Below, piece after piece: positions 12,724-23,771 of a stretch of DNA of 64,000 nt; the stretch's first letter is position 1, and every line of letters begins with the position of its first letter. The stretch comes from Batrachochytrium dendrobatidis JAM81 (taxonomy: Eukaryota; Chytridiomycota; Chytridiomycetes; Rhizophydiales). Made by a program: the position numbers and the translations under genes. The stretch is taken from assembly GCF_000203795.2 (NCBI RefSeq), contig NW_006281106.1, positions 873,302 to 937,301 on the forward strand, in the 5' to 3' direction. The notes beneath the pieces are model-generated. The model did not search any database and was not told where the DNA came from. It worked only from the letters and a program-made list of their open reading frames with translations.

Positions 12724-13280
12724 TCTTTGGAACCATGATCGAATCTACAAATTGTTTTATGCAATATGCGTTACATCAACGTTTACATAGGCGCTGGTTA
12801 ATGGCCATCTTTCAATAAACTCAATCATGATAAAATGCGTCCATCACAATGCTAAATTGATTTGATTTGCTATACATTCACTCTACTACAACCGTATTTA
12901 CACCAAGTGGAAACTGAATATGGGTGTCGATGTATAAACAGTCAATCTCACCAAATGACTGGTATCACTAAATCTACTGGGCATTGTGTTTTGAACTCTT
13001 TAGTTGATTGATCTTTTTGGTGATCAACATGCATAGTTGTATTCCTGAGATGTGCAATCTTGTTTTCTTGAATTAGAACACATCCGAGTTTTTACAATAC
13101 AACAAGGGTGAGTTGGACAACAGTCAAAATCAATATCTTTTACATTAGATATGTTTGTAAAAATTACTCGAGTACTATATAAAAGGTAATTTATTTAAAA
13201 ATCATGACCCAGTTTTGAATGGGTAGATCAATAATTAGCATACATCTAAACATAATAATCTGACAACAGATTTTTCAATT
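12724..13280. other. Intergenic region with a degraded repeat copy
   Basis: No supported gene. It contains MITE-like copy 2 (about 12890-13120) and AT-rich sequence up to the convergent tyrosinase stop. Confidence 0.6.
12890..13120 (+). repeat. MITE-like dispersed repeat, copy 2 (truncated)
   Basis: Shares the family interior: a CACCAAATGACTGG..ATCTACTGGGCATTGTG segment, CTCTTTAGTTGATTGATC at about 12998-13015, and TGCAATCTTGTTTTCTTGAA at 13054-13073. The left end retains a weak version of the inverted terminus (GTATTTACACCAAGTGGAAAC). No right end was found, so the copy looks truncated. Confidence 0.6.
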
Positions 13281-14807
13281 CTATACTAAAGCTTTCGCAT
13301 TATTTTTTAAAAACGGGTCTTGTTTGATCATATCCAGTGGAGAGTTGGGCTTAAATGATATGGTCGAATTAGATACGAGATCTCGCTTGGAAAGAGAGTT
13401 TCGAGTACTCATTTCCATGTTGGTATACTGATAGCAAAACCTGCCTCCTCTAACAGTACTCATAACTTCCCATACCTGCTTGTTGCCGGATAATCCCAAC
13501 ATAGGAATTGTGTCACTCAACGTTGCATAGTTATAATCTGATAACTGGTTCCGGTTTCCGCCATACGAGTTCATATTGCGTTGACTCTGTGACTGCCAAA
13601 TCCACCACAGCCGATCCATATTAGTGTGATGAAGAAAAAACAATGGATCATTGGTGCTAATCGTAGCAGTAGCAAAATTGCCACCAACGCCAGAATGTAT
13701 ACTGCCGTGAGGCTTGGTTTCAATCTCATGGCGAAATTCTAGATACGTTTGAGATGTTCGCACAATTTTAGAAACAACTTCGGGTGTGTAGAAACTTGAA
13801 TACATGCCATGAGCAAGATCAAATCGACGTTTGACACAATGGTGTGAAGGATGAACTCCTGTAAGACCATAAAATGGTCCACTGGAAATACAATCTGTCC
13901 CAGGTAATCCATCACCACCCATAAAATCATCAGCCCAAATAGGCGAGTTTTGCGGTGCTTCGGCATCAAGAGTCCAGTCCCAGTACGGCATCGTCCCTCT
14001 ATATCGACATACTTTACGGATTAAATCTTCTACATTGAGAAGATATAGGCGATGCCATGGAAGAAATAATGCGACATTGTGTGCAATCGCTCCTACGCCC
14101 ATGTGCACATAAACCAAATCATCATATGCAGATCTACTACCAATATCTGGCGGGAAACCAGACGGTACTTGACGCAGACATTGCATTGCCTGGATATACT
14201 CTCGGCGCTGCTGTTGCGTTAGTTCACGAAACTCTTTTCTCAATCGTGGCGCTGTACACTGACGATTGTGGTCTAGAAACGGAGAGTTAGATCGATAGTC
14301 AAACGCAGGTGGGAGTTTTACGGTTGGGCCTGGTGAGCATAGACCAAACTGTGGTTGACATCCAGATTCACACGATGCTGCAGAGGTTCCGCATATGCCA
14401 CTACGTGAGCAACATGCACCGTTGGCACAACTTCCAATGCCTGCTCCGCATCGACCGCCAAATGGAGCCTGCCGTGGAGGATTTGGGGTACGTTGTGTGC
14501 TGCCATCTGTATAGCAAGCTCCAAACTCTCGAAGACATCCAGCTCCACAATGCTGAGGAGTGTTTCCGCACTAGATGGATCCAATTCGTTAGCTACACTA
14601 GATGCGATACATGACGCCAAAATTCAAAACTGGCGGAATACATCAAAATGTCCATATTCGGATTAGATGGTTGAAAAAACTTACCACTCTGGAATATGAA
14701 CAGCATAAACCTTCAGGACATCTGGCCATGCCTGGCCCACATCTTGGATTAATAGCAACAACTGTAAGTGCAAGTGTAGCATAAATCAACACTTTTCTAA
14801 AGAACAT
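13281..14807 (-). CDS. Secreted CBM18 tyrosinase-like copper oxidase, cluster gene 1
   Basis: Two exons (14685-14807 and 13281-14570), about 470 residues. The start MFFRKVLIYATLALTVV is a signal peptide. Two CBM18 chitin-binding modules follow: RCGPGMARCPEGLCCSYSRV joined across the intron to CGNTPQHCGAGC, then RCGAGIGSCANGACCSRSGI. The tyrosinase domain has intact copper sites: CuA with histidines in VYVHMGVGAIAH and FLPWHRLYLLNVE, CuB with HGSIHSGVGG and DPLFFLHHTNMDRLWWIW. It ends soon after the domain with a short Ser/Lys tail containing a KR pair. Family members oxidise phenols; combination with chitin-binding modules suggests action at the cell wall. It is the first of four tandem paralogues on the same strand. 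Confidence 0.9.
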
Positions 14808-15454
14808 CTTTGTTGGAATTGTAAATGGCACTAAATAAAGATAGACCAAGACAAAGTCGATATAACGTTGGCATGAGTGGTAAATCAAATACTAAAGCAC
14901 TCGACTACTTTGCTTGCCACCAAAAGGCTATATTACTGTGCCTCCGAATAAACCAACACTGCATGGATTTCGGCCCATTGGCCCGACTTATCAGGCTTAT
15001 TAGAGTATACACAGGGTGGCAAGTCGTTTGAAACGCAATTCAAGCTAATCTGTTTATGCTGTAAGCTCCGTCTGATAGGAATGGTGACTCAAGTGGTGAT
15101 ACTCTGATCACTATGACACATCATCAGTAACAGGTTTTGTTTGCCATTAGCATATTAAGCCCTATTCATTTTATTTGGACGATCGGTCTACCAACTCCAA
15201 TTGTTTAATATGCATGCAAATTTATTTAGATCAATAATCAGGTTTAAAAATCCAATCAACAGCGAAGATAGCTGTAGATATTCAAAATACTGTATATTCT
15301 GAAATACAAGAGTAGGCGGTCAAAATGAGGCTACCAAAGAATACAATCGGAAAGTTATGTGTCGGATAGAATCAAATGTATCAATGTAAATCAAAAAATC
15401 GATGGAAAGTTATGAGGGTTTAAAAAACAGTTGTAAAAGGTTGAATTGACATCA
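14808..15454. other. Intergenic spacer between tyrosinase genes 1 and 2
   Basis: About 650 bp of AT-rich sequence without a supported gene. It must hold the promoter of gene 1. A GACTCAAGTGGTGAT segment at about 15088-15102 resembles one upstream of gene 2 (17361). No clear TATA box. Confidence 0.5.
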
Positions 15455-17265
15455 CTATGTAAGAATATCCATGTTGGAGTACCGATAGCAAAAACGTCCA
15501 CCAGAAACCGTGCTGAGAACTTCACTCACACGAAAATCTTCACTGAGACCAAGCATGCGGATGTGATCGGTTCGAGAAGCATAAGCAAATGTAGAGTACG
15601 GGTGACGATTTCCGCTGTAATCATTGATGTTGTTTTGGCTTTGCTCTTGCCAGATAGCCCAAAGACGATCAATATTCATATGGTGCAGGTAAAAAATAGG
15701 ATCGCTTGCACTAACCGTAGCTATGCCCATATCGCCACCAACACCGAAATGTACACCACTATGAGGGTTACTCTCCAATCGGATTCGAAAATCGTTGTAT
15801 GTTTGGGATTTAATAATGATGTCGTTGACTGCTTGGGGCGTGTAAGTGTAGCTATACATGTCATTATCTTTAACTTGTAAAAATCGACGTTGAACACAAT
15901 GGTTGGTTGGATGAAATGCACGTAGATTGGCAAAAGGACCGGAGTTAATGCAGCCAGTGTCGGGATCACCGTTTCCGCCCATAAAATCTGAGCTCCATAC
16001 AGGCGAATTGGATGGATCTGATGCATCTAGACTCCAGTCCCAGTATACCATTGGGCCAGAATAGCCGCATGCTCCACGCATGAGATCTTCAAAATTTTGC
16101 ATAAATACACGATGCCATGGGAGAAAGACGGCGCCAAGATGAGCAAGTCCACCAGCACTGTAGTGGGTGTAAAAGAGATCACCATATAAAGATACAGCAC
16201 GAAGATTTTCAGGGAATGCTGAAGGAGTGCTCTGTAGACATTTGATAGCTTCAACATATGCACTACGTTGGGATTGACTCAGCTCGCGGAATTCTACTCG
16301 GGTACTTGGTCGAGTGCATCTGCTCTGCTTTGGTTGAAGTGGAGAGGGTTGATTGGGGTTGAACGCAGGAGGCATGGCTTGCTCAGCACCAGGTGTACAC
16401 TCTCCATAAGCAGATTGACAACCAACTTCGCATGAGTCAGTGTCAGTCGCGCAGATGCCATTTCGATTGCAGCAGCCACCATTTCCGCAGATACCGAATC
16501 TTTGTCCACACTGTCCACCTAAGGGAATATTTCCTTGAGGAAGACCATTAGAGCTGGTTTGATCCACTGATTGAGTTGGTCGATTCTGTGACTCGACCCA
16601 TTTCTGCCAGTCTCCAAGCTGCTGTTGGTACTGCTGTTGATTTTGCTGCATTTGATCTCGCTGCTTTTGAACCAATTCCTGATACTGAGAAGTACGCTGA
16701 TTCTGAGTGATTTGCGTGTTGGCCAATAAAGACGACCACAAATTCCATCGCTCCCATTGCTGGATCCAGTCCAAATGCTTTAACCATTGTGTCCATTTAT
16801 CCTGCCATTCGCCCATGAGCTGAGCAGGTGTTTTTTGCTGCTGTCGACGAAACAGTCTTGGAGGGAAATTCTTTGGAGGAGCAACTGGAGCATAATCAGA
16901 AAAGCTACCACTGGGCTGCTGTGGACCAGCCATGTCCATATCTATAGTGCACATACCAAATGATGGGTTGCATCCGACTGAGCAGTGCTGCGAGCTATCT
17001 CCACACTAGAAAAGCATGAATCAATCGTATTGATCAGTAAAGTTTATACTAGACAACATTGCCATCTCGATGTGCTAAAGCGGTGCAAGGCAAAATAGCT
17101 TTGCACGCAGAAAAGGCTGGTTTATTTTGTACTACTTACATATCCGGTCGATGAGCAACATTGGCCTTCAAGGCATACACCATATTCAGCTCCGCAACGT
17201 TTCTCATGTGCGGAAACACTAGCGATTGCCAAAATAACGGCAACAACTATGCTGTAAATGTTCAT
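15455..17265 (-). CDS. Secreted CBM18 tyrosinase-like copper oxidase with Gln/Trp-rich linker, cluster gene 2
   Basis: Two exons (17140-17265 and 15455-17005), about 558 residues. The signal peptide MNIYSIVVAVILAIASVSA is followed by CBM18 number 1 (RCGAEYGVCLEGQCCSSTGY, then after the intron CGDSSQHCSVGCNPSFGMC). An unusual linker of about 150 residues comes next, with KTPAQLMGEWQDKWTQWLKH and a glutamine-rich heptad-like run (QKQRDQMQQNQQQYQQQLGD), probably coiled coil. CBM18 number 2 is CGQRFGICGNGGCCNRNGIC. Tyrosinase copper ligands are intact: LFYTHYSAGGLAH and FLPWHRVFMQNFE for CuA; NPHSGVHFGVGG and DPIFYLHHMNIDRLWAIW for CuB. The protein stops almost directly after the catalytic domain, unlike genes 3 and 4. 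Confidence 0.9.
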
Positions 17266-17886
17266 ATATAGTTTATACTCTTAAACTGATACAAAATATA
17301 CAAGTGGTCTGCCATCTGCCTGTTTTATCAATATGTGATGTTGTCATATAGAGCTGAATAATGATTCAAGTGGTGGTGGCGTCAAAAGAAAGCACCAAAT
17401 GGATGGCATAGAATATGCTTGTCTAAATCATAATATGTAGTTTATGATGCGTTGATGGACACAAAACTACACTTTTTGCTGCGAGTATTTTGGAAGTATG
17501 GCATTGGAATTGCCGATGGTCTAATTTATCGCAGTTTTACAGTCGGTGACTGTAAATCATGCAGTGATTGAAAATCGTGCTGATTGGCTGCTGTAAACAA
17601 AATGTCCTATTCGTAGTAAAGCTTATTAGGTCGATCTAGTGGCATTGGAATTATTTCAAACTTGACAACTGCCGATATTGCCGTGAATTCAAAACTACTA
17701 GCAAAGCTAGAATCATTGGCAAAATCTTGCGTCGAATTGTATCCAAATGAACATTGATTTGTATACTCATGTTTCTGTACAAACCGTAATCAATAAAGGA
17801 TCAGTCACCGCATACTTACTGTTCAATCCTTTTATAATCATTCCAACAATAAAATAATGATCAGTGTTAAAATAATATATATTGTT
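17266..17886. other. Intergenic spacer between tyrosinase genes 2 and 3
   Basis: About 620 bp with no supported reading frame. It should contain the promoter of gene 2; AAGTGGT occurs twice within 110 bp of the start (near 17302 and 17365). Confidence 0.5.
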
Positions 17887-19992
17887 TTATTTGTCTGTGG
17901 TCCATATACTTCCAATTCGAGTTTGGACTGTTTCGACTGCTGATGTTAGAATATCATCTCGCACCTTTGCCTCTTCATTAGTTGCTGGAAAATAGCCAAA
18001 ACTACTGCTCTGTGACATCGCCAAAGCAGATGGCGATATATATTTCCCAGAATCTGTAAGGTCATTGAGTGCACAAATTGTTTGGTCAATTTTTTTGCCT
18101 GTTCTGTGTATATTCCTCATTTCTTTTTGACCGACTTTCATTTTGGTATAATAGCCATCCGGTAGAGTAACAGGAGCCCGAAGGTGGAATTGATCCTTTC
18201 TATCGGTAGTTGGAAGAATCTGTCCCTTTTTCAACCTTTTGACACGAACTTCTACTTTCCCTTCTCCAGATACTGGAATTCCCGATCTTTCAATCGGCAC
18301 AGTTTCATCTGACGAAGTGCCAACAGGAACTGGTGATCGTTTTCTCAAGTGTAATGGTCTTAATACGACTGAATTGGAGTATCTATAGCACATTCTACCA
18401 CCACCCATAGTGTTAAGAACATCCTTGACTTGGTGATCTGGACCCATACCCCACATGCGAATATGATCGGTGGTGCGTGCATTTGAATACGTCGATTCTT
18501 TGGTCCTCTTTCCCGAGTACTCATACTTTTGATGGGGATGCATGTCTTGCCATTTAGAGTAGAGACGATCAATATTGGTATGATGAAGGAAAAAAATGGG
18601 ATCATTAGAACTTATGGTAGAGTCGTGCATATCACCACCAACTGCATAATGCAGGAGATTGTGAATTCTTTGCTCAATAGCGTAACTGAATTCCAAAAAA
18701 CTGGTTATCATTAATGTAGAAGCGATAACACTGGGAGGGTAGTAACTGGAATACATGTTTTCGGAAAGTACAAAATCACGACGAATGCATTGATGGGTTT
18801 GCGTCCTGACGCCAGCAAACGGACCATTAGTAACGCATTTAGTTACTGGGTCACCATTTCCGCCCATAAAATTGGGACTCCATACTTCTGATCGTTCAGG
18901 TGCCTGGGAATCAAGTGACCAGTCCCAGTATGCCATAGAGCCTTTGTAACCGCATCTATCACGCATGAGATCCTCAAAAGTTTGCATAAACACACGATGC
19001 CATGGTAGAAACATGGCGGTGTGATGGGCGAATTCGAAGGAAATGTAGTGAGTGAACATCAAATCCGAAAAAAGTGACAGGCTACCATATTCACGATTAT
19101 ACGTAGAGGGTGTTGTTTGAAGACAACGAATTGCTCTAATATAATCTGCTCGTTGTCGTTGAGTAAGTTCGCGGAATTCCCTTCGGATAGATGGATTGGT
19201 GCATGGACGGTTGCGAAGTCTCATTCTGCTACTTTGATGATTGACCGACTTTGGTATAGCTCTATATGGTCCTGGCATGCACTCGCCGTATTGAGATTGA
19301 CATCCCGCTTCGCACATGTCCGTTTCTAATCCACATACATTTTGTGATGAGCAGCATCCACCATTGGCACACATGGGAAATCCTGGACCACATCGAGGTC
19401 CAACATGACGACGCGTTTGTCTAGAATTGGCACTAGGTCCGGCCACTAATGAGGTAGCAGGTCTCCGTGCAGCAGATTTCTTGGCAGCAGATTTCTTGGC
19501 TGCAGGTTTCTTGGCAGCAGATTTCTTGACCGTAGATTTTTTGGCTGCAGGTTTTTTGGAAGTTGGTCTAGTTGAACTAAGCTTTGATCCTGGCTTTTTG
19601 TGTCTTCTTTGTCTATCTGGATGATCGAAACAATATCCGAATGGCGTTTGGCATCCAACACCACAATGCTTGGCCGTGATAGCACACTAATCAAATATAT
19701 TGCATACAACTGTTAGTCTATACACTGGCATTGATAGTGAACGAGGTACGGTCAAGTGATGGCAGAGATTCATTTGATCGCAATGAGTTCAAGACAACTC
19801 TGCACATATGTCCAGTAATGGATACTAGAGTGAATTGCTAGCACATAAAGCCATTATACTTACAAATCCTCTAGCAGAACAGCATTTACGACCTGGGCAA
19901 ACACCTCGACCTGGACCACATCGAGAGGCAGCAGCCACTGGAGCTACAAACGTAGCAACCAGAGTCATAGCAGCAACCGACAAGTAATGCAT
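17887..19992 (-). CDS. Secreted CBM18 tyrosinase-like copper oxidase with Lys/Ala repeat linker, cluster gene 3
   Basis: Two exons (19864-19992 and 17887-19686), about 642 residues. Signal peptide MHYLSVAAMTLVATFVAPVA. CBM18 number 1 (RCGPGRGVCPGRKCCSARGF | CAITAKHCGVGC) is split by the intron at the same place as in the neighbours. A strongly basic linker with repeated PAAKKS/SAAKK units (19450-19570) follows, then CBM18 number 2 (RCGPGFPMCANGGCCSSQNV). CuA: LMFTHYISFEFAHH and FLPWHRVFMQTFE; CuB: RIHNLLHYAVGGDM and DPIFFLHHTNIDRLYSKW, all ligands present. A C-terminal tail of about 130 residues (DRKDQFHLRAPVTLPDGYYT) resembles the tail of gene 4 and is absent from genes 1 and 2. A TATAAATA-like box lies at about 20099-20106, some 107 bp upstream. 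Confidence 0.9.
19452..19570 (-). repeat. Coding Lys/Ala repeat inside tyrosinase 3
   Basis: Tandem 15-bp units read on the minus strand as AAKKS/AAKKP with small variations (one TVKKS). The resulting stretch is lysine- and alanine-rich like a histone H1 tail, between two chitin-binding modules. On the plus strand the same bases give a meaningless AADFL repeat. Confidence 0.85.
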
Positions 19993-20962
19993 TTTTCTAA
20001 ATTTTCAGTAATACCAATTAGATCACAACAGTTAATGTCAAATGGTTTGACAGCTTGTTGGAATTGGCTAGCTAATGAGATTGTACTAGTATCTTTGGTT
20101 ATTTATACACACCTTTTTTAGTAAAATAACTAGGGCATCTTGCTTACCTGCATATCAGGGGTAGTTATACTCACTGTCTGATACACTCCTTCCAAAGCAC
20201 ACCTATTAAGGGAGGTTGGTGTTAATCGTTTAGGGTGTTCAGTGTATTTTACTCGCGTCGAATGTATTCACAATCCACAGCAGTTACAAGAACCCCGCCA
20301 TACAGGGCTGTTTGACATGCAAGGGCGACTTCAACTCTAAATAGCATACACAGACTGAAGCCAATAGCCCACTCAAGTCTTACAGTGGACAAATAGTATA
20401 TCGTCCCTATTCAGTATCATCTGAGTATAAGGGATTATCAAGGCGCATATAGGTATATGGTAAGCCCGTTCAAAGTGCATTGATAAATGACTTGTGATGA
20501 CTGGAGTGAAAACGACGTAGACCTTATTTTTGCTGTTGTCTACCAGCAAGCCTATATTTCTGTAAATAGCCGATAGCAGCCAAAAATGAGTACCACGCAT
20601 GCTTATTATCAACCCTGAATAGGCTTGCTCGTGAGTACTTTTACTAAGGCTAGTCAAAACTCTATTTCTAAACCAAAGCTTAGTGAATTGGATAGCAGTA
20701 AAAGTGATTGTCGCTGTGAGAAATAACAGTCGTGTATATTGTGCTATCTTTTGATTATCCGAGTTTATTTTTTGTGAAAAAATTCAGTCATGGTTGTTTA
20801 ACGAGGTTCAAATAATTAGATTCTATCTAATACAAAATAAAGCATTATCAAGAGCCATTCATTGTTTTATTTTACATGAATATATGGCAGCAAAAAACAT
20901 GTTCATTTATCAATTGTAAAAATGTATAGTGTAGTACACAGTAAGATGAGCATAAAAGGTCA
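19993..20962. other. Intergenic spacer between tyrosinase genes 3 and 4
   Basis: About 970 bp without a supported gene. The start of gene 3 has a TATA-like box near 20100. At 20868-20890 a short TTTTACATGAATATATGGCAGC segment matches only the right terminus of the MITE-like family. Confidence 0.5.
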
Positions 20963-23771
20963 CTATTGAACAAATGGTCCAACAGCTTTCATCAGCTTGC
21001 TAGCAAACTGCTTGGTAATAAAAGCAGATTCAGTGACATCGTTTGGCTTGGAAGCCACAAACTTGACTTGGGAGTTCTCTTTGATGGTAAGCGCAGATCC
21101 AGACAAGAAGTTGCCCATGTCAGTTTCTGCATTTAGAAGATCGACAATTTTATTGACCTTGGCTTCGTTGGCACGTACACGAGCAATAGCACTGTCGCTA
21201 TACTTCATCATGCGAAGCCATGTCTCATTGAGTGGTTTATGATGACGTAGGTGGAACTTGTCTGTACGATCAAATGCACCAGGAGATGGCAGACTGCCAT
21301 TCAAAGGCTTTACTGCCACAGGGAACGAGTTGTTGACCACAGGTACAATTGTAGCATTCACCAATACGGAACCAGGAGCATTAGCAGCCATTAGCGAAGC
21401 AGCAGAAAAGTGGGATGGCCTTGTAGCAGTGGGAACAGATATACTGTCATATCCATAGCAAAACCGGCCACCACCAGCAATATCGAGCACTTGATCAACA
21501 CGGAAATTCTCGCCCATACCCCACATAAAGACATGGTCACTTGGGGAAGCAAATTTGAAGGAGCTGTCTGGGTTTCGGTTACCACCATACGAGTGCATAT
21601 GTGCCGGTTTGCTGTTTTGCCAGATCCACCACAGACGATCGATGTTGGCATGATGCAAAAAGAACACTGGATCATTGGCACTAGTAATAGGATCATCCAT
21701 ATCACCGCCAACACCTCCGTGAATACTGTTGTGTGGATTATCCTCAATAGTCATACGGAATGAATCATAGTCGATAGCGGTAGAGAAAATGGTGGCAAGC
21801 TCAGCAGGGGAATACAGAGCACCCATCATGCTACCATTATCAGATTTTAGTTCAAATCGGCGCTTGATGCAATGTCGTGATGGTACATTGACTTGGAAAT
21901 TGGCAAAAGGTCCTGTAGCAATACAATCAGTGTTGGCAGCGCCATCACCACCAATAAAAGTGTTGGACCACACCATTGATTTTTCGGGTGCCTGGGAATC
22001 AATGCTCCAGTCCCAATAAGGAAGAGGATCAGTGTAGCCACAGGCAGTACGCAGTAAATGTTCAAAGTTGAGAGTAAAAACACGATGCCAAGGAAGTAGC
22101 TGAGCAGAAAGATGTGCCAGATCACCCGATAAGGTGTGAACATAGACTAGATCATCGTAAAGCGATACGGTACCAAGATTACTAGGAAATCGCGAAGGTG
22201 CTTTGTGAAGACATTTGATACCATTGATGTAGTTGGCCTGTTGTTTGGCCGTTAGTGAGCGCACTTCCTTGCGAATTGTAGGTTTGGTACATGCAGCAGT
22301 ACTGGGAGCAAGAGCCGGGAAGGTTTCTGGTTTATATTTTGGTGGAAGAGTGAATCCAGATCGGGGAGCTGGGGAGCAAATACCAGAGTCGGCTTGACAA
22401 CCAGCTTCACAATGGGCAGTGGTGATCCCACAATATCCTGCAGCCGAGCAGCACAATCCATCTGGACAACCAAGACCTTGGAACTGAGAGCCACACCGAG
22501 AGTTAATACCAGGAATTGGCACGGGAGCAGGTGGGGTTGGTGGAGTAGGTGGAGCTCCATTGCAAGTACCAAAAGGGTTTTGGCATCCAACTCCACAATG
22601 AGCATCAGTATTTCCGCACCATCTATTTAAACGAGTTAAAATCACAGTATCATTGACACGGATTGCAATAATACAAAACATACCCATATTGAGAGCAGCA
22701 AAGCGAGTTGGGACACTTTCCACCACGACCAACACCACATTTAACATCTACAGACGGAGTTGGTGGGGTAGGTGGAGTTGGTGGAGCTCCATTGCAAGTA
22801 CCGAATGGATTTTGGCATCCAATTCCACAGTGAGCATCAGTATTTCCGCACCATCTATTTAAACGAGTTAAAATCACAGTATCATTGACACGGATTGCAA
22901 TAATACAAAACATACCCATATTGAGAGCAGCAAAGCGAGTTGGGACATTTTCCACCACGACCAACACCACATTTAACATCTACAGACGGAGTTGGTGGGG
23001 TAGGTGGAGTTGGTGGAGCTCCATTGCAAGTACCAAAAGGGTTTTGGCATCCAACTCCACAATGAGCATCAGTATTTCCGCACCATCTATTTAAACAAGT
23101 TAAAATCACAGTATCATTGACACGGATTGCAATAATACAAAACATACCCATATTGAGAGCAGCAAAGCGAGTTGGGACACTTTCCACCACGACCAACACC
23201 ACATTTAACATCTACAGACGGAGTTGGGGGAGCCAATGGAGCCGGTGATGAAGCTCCGTCACATCGCCCAAAAAGCACTTGACATCCAGCTCCGCAGTGC
23301 ACAGGTGAGTTGTTACACTAGGATAATCAAATATAAACAAGAGTCAGTATGATCTGCATTAACTACCCTAATTTTTTGGGCTGTTAAATGCAAGTCAATT
23401 AAACGCGTGCATTTAACCAAATTAGGCTACTGAATAAATAAAGAGGGTTGAAACTAGTCAACCATTGATATTCTGAAGCATTGGTATATACAAGTAATGG
23501 TAATAGACCGGTGTAAACTATGTGCTCAGTCAATTCAAATCAATCTAAAAAAGAATCGATATAATTGATAGTGGCTACCATTGTAGCAGAGTGCATAGCA
23601 AAAAAACTTGAGCATTCAAGGTTCAAAAATAAAGAAACTCACATATCCAACAAATGAGCAGCAAAGAGTGCCCGGACAGTGAGCATTTTGATGCTGGGAT
23701 CCACAAGTAGGATCTTGTGCAGCAACAGCTATGGCAGTTGCTGCCAAGGTGAGTATATAAGTCACCAACAT
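20963..23771 (-). CDS. Secreted tyrosinase-like copper oxidase with five CBM18 modules, cluster gene 4
   Basis: Five exons: 23643-23771, 23148-23317, 22916-23086, 22684-22854 and 20963-22622, about 766 residues. Signal peptide [18 protein letters not shown]. Five CBM18 modules: one across intron 1 ([21 protein letters not shown] | [12 protein letters not shown]), three nearly identical ones each split by an identical 61-bp intron ([20 protein letters not shown] | [13 protein letters not shown]), and one inside the last exon ([20 protein letters not shown]). Proline/threonine linkers separate them. Copper sites intact: [58 protein letters not shown]. It has a C-terminal tail ([20 protein letters not shown]) like gene 3. 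Intron 1 is long (325 bp). Multivalent chitin binding would hold the enzyme at a wall surface; that role is inferred. Confidence 0.92.
22531..23228 (-). repeat. Tandem exon+intron duplication, 232-bp period, in tyrosinase 4
   Basis: About three copies of a 232-bp unit: a 171-bp exon (half a CBM18, a Pro/Thr linker, half of the next CBM18) plus a 61-bp intron. Introns at 22623-22683, 22855-22915 and 23087-23147 are almost base-identical, as are the exons; I see only a few differences per unit. The exon part is a multiple of three and each unit carries its own intron, so adding or losing a unit keeps the frame. Confidence 0.95.

Noticed and set aside
19427..19624. Plus-strand frame with repeated AADFLAA units
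   Set aside because: It is the antisense shadow of the Lys/Ala linker of tyrosinase 3, which is supported by signal peptide, CBM18 and splice sites on the other strand.
20860..20890. Possible ninth copy of the MITE-like repeat
   Set aside because: Only about 20 bp match the right terminus; no internal block of the family is present around it.
22531..23228. Possible CRISPR-like or minisatellite array
   Set aside because: Repeat period 232 bp with coding exons and introns, no short repeats with unique spacers.
22650..23302. Overlapping minus-strand frames of 62-109 codons repeated every 232 bp
   Set aside because: They read across the introns of tyrosinase 4 in the wrong frame; the true frame shows CBM18 cysteines.
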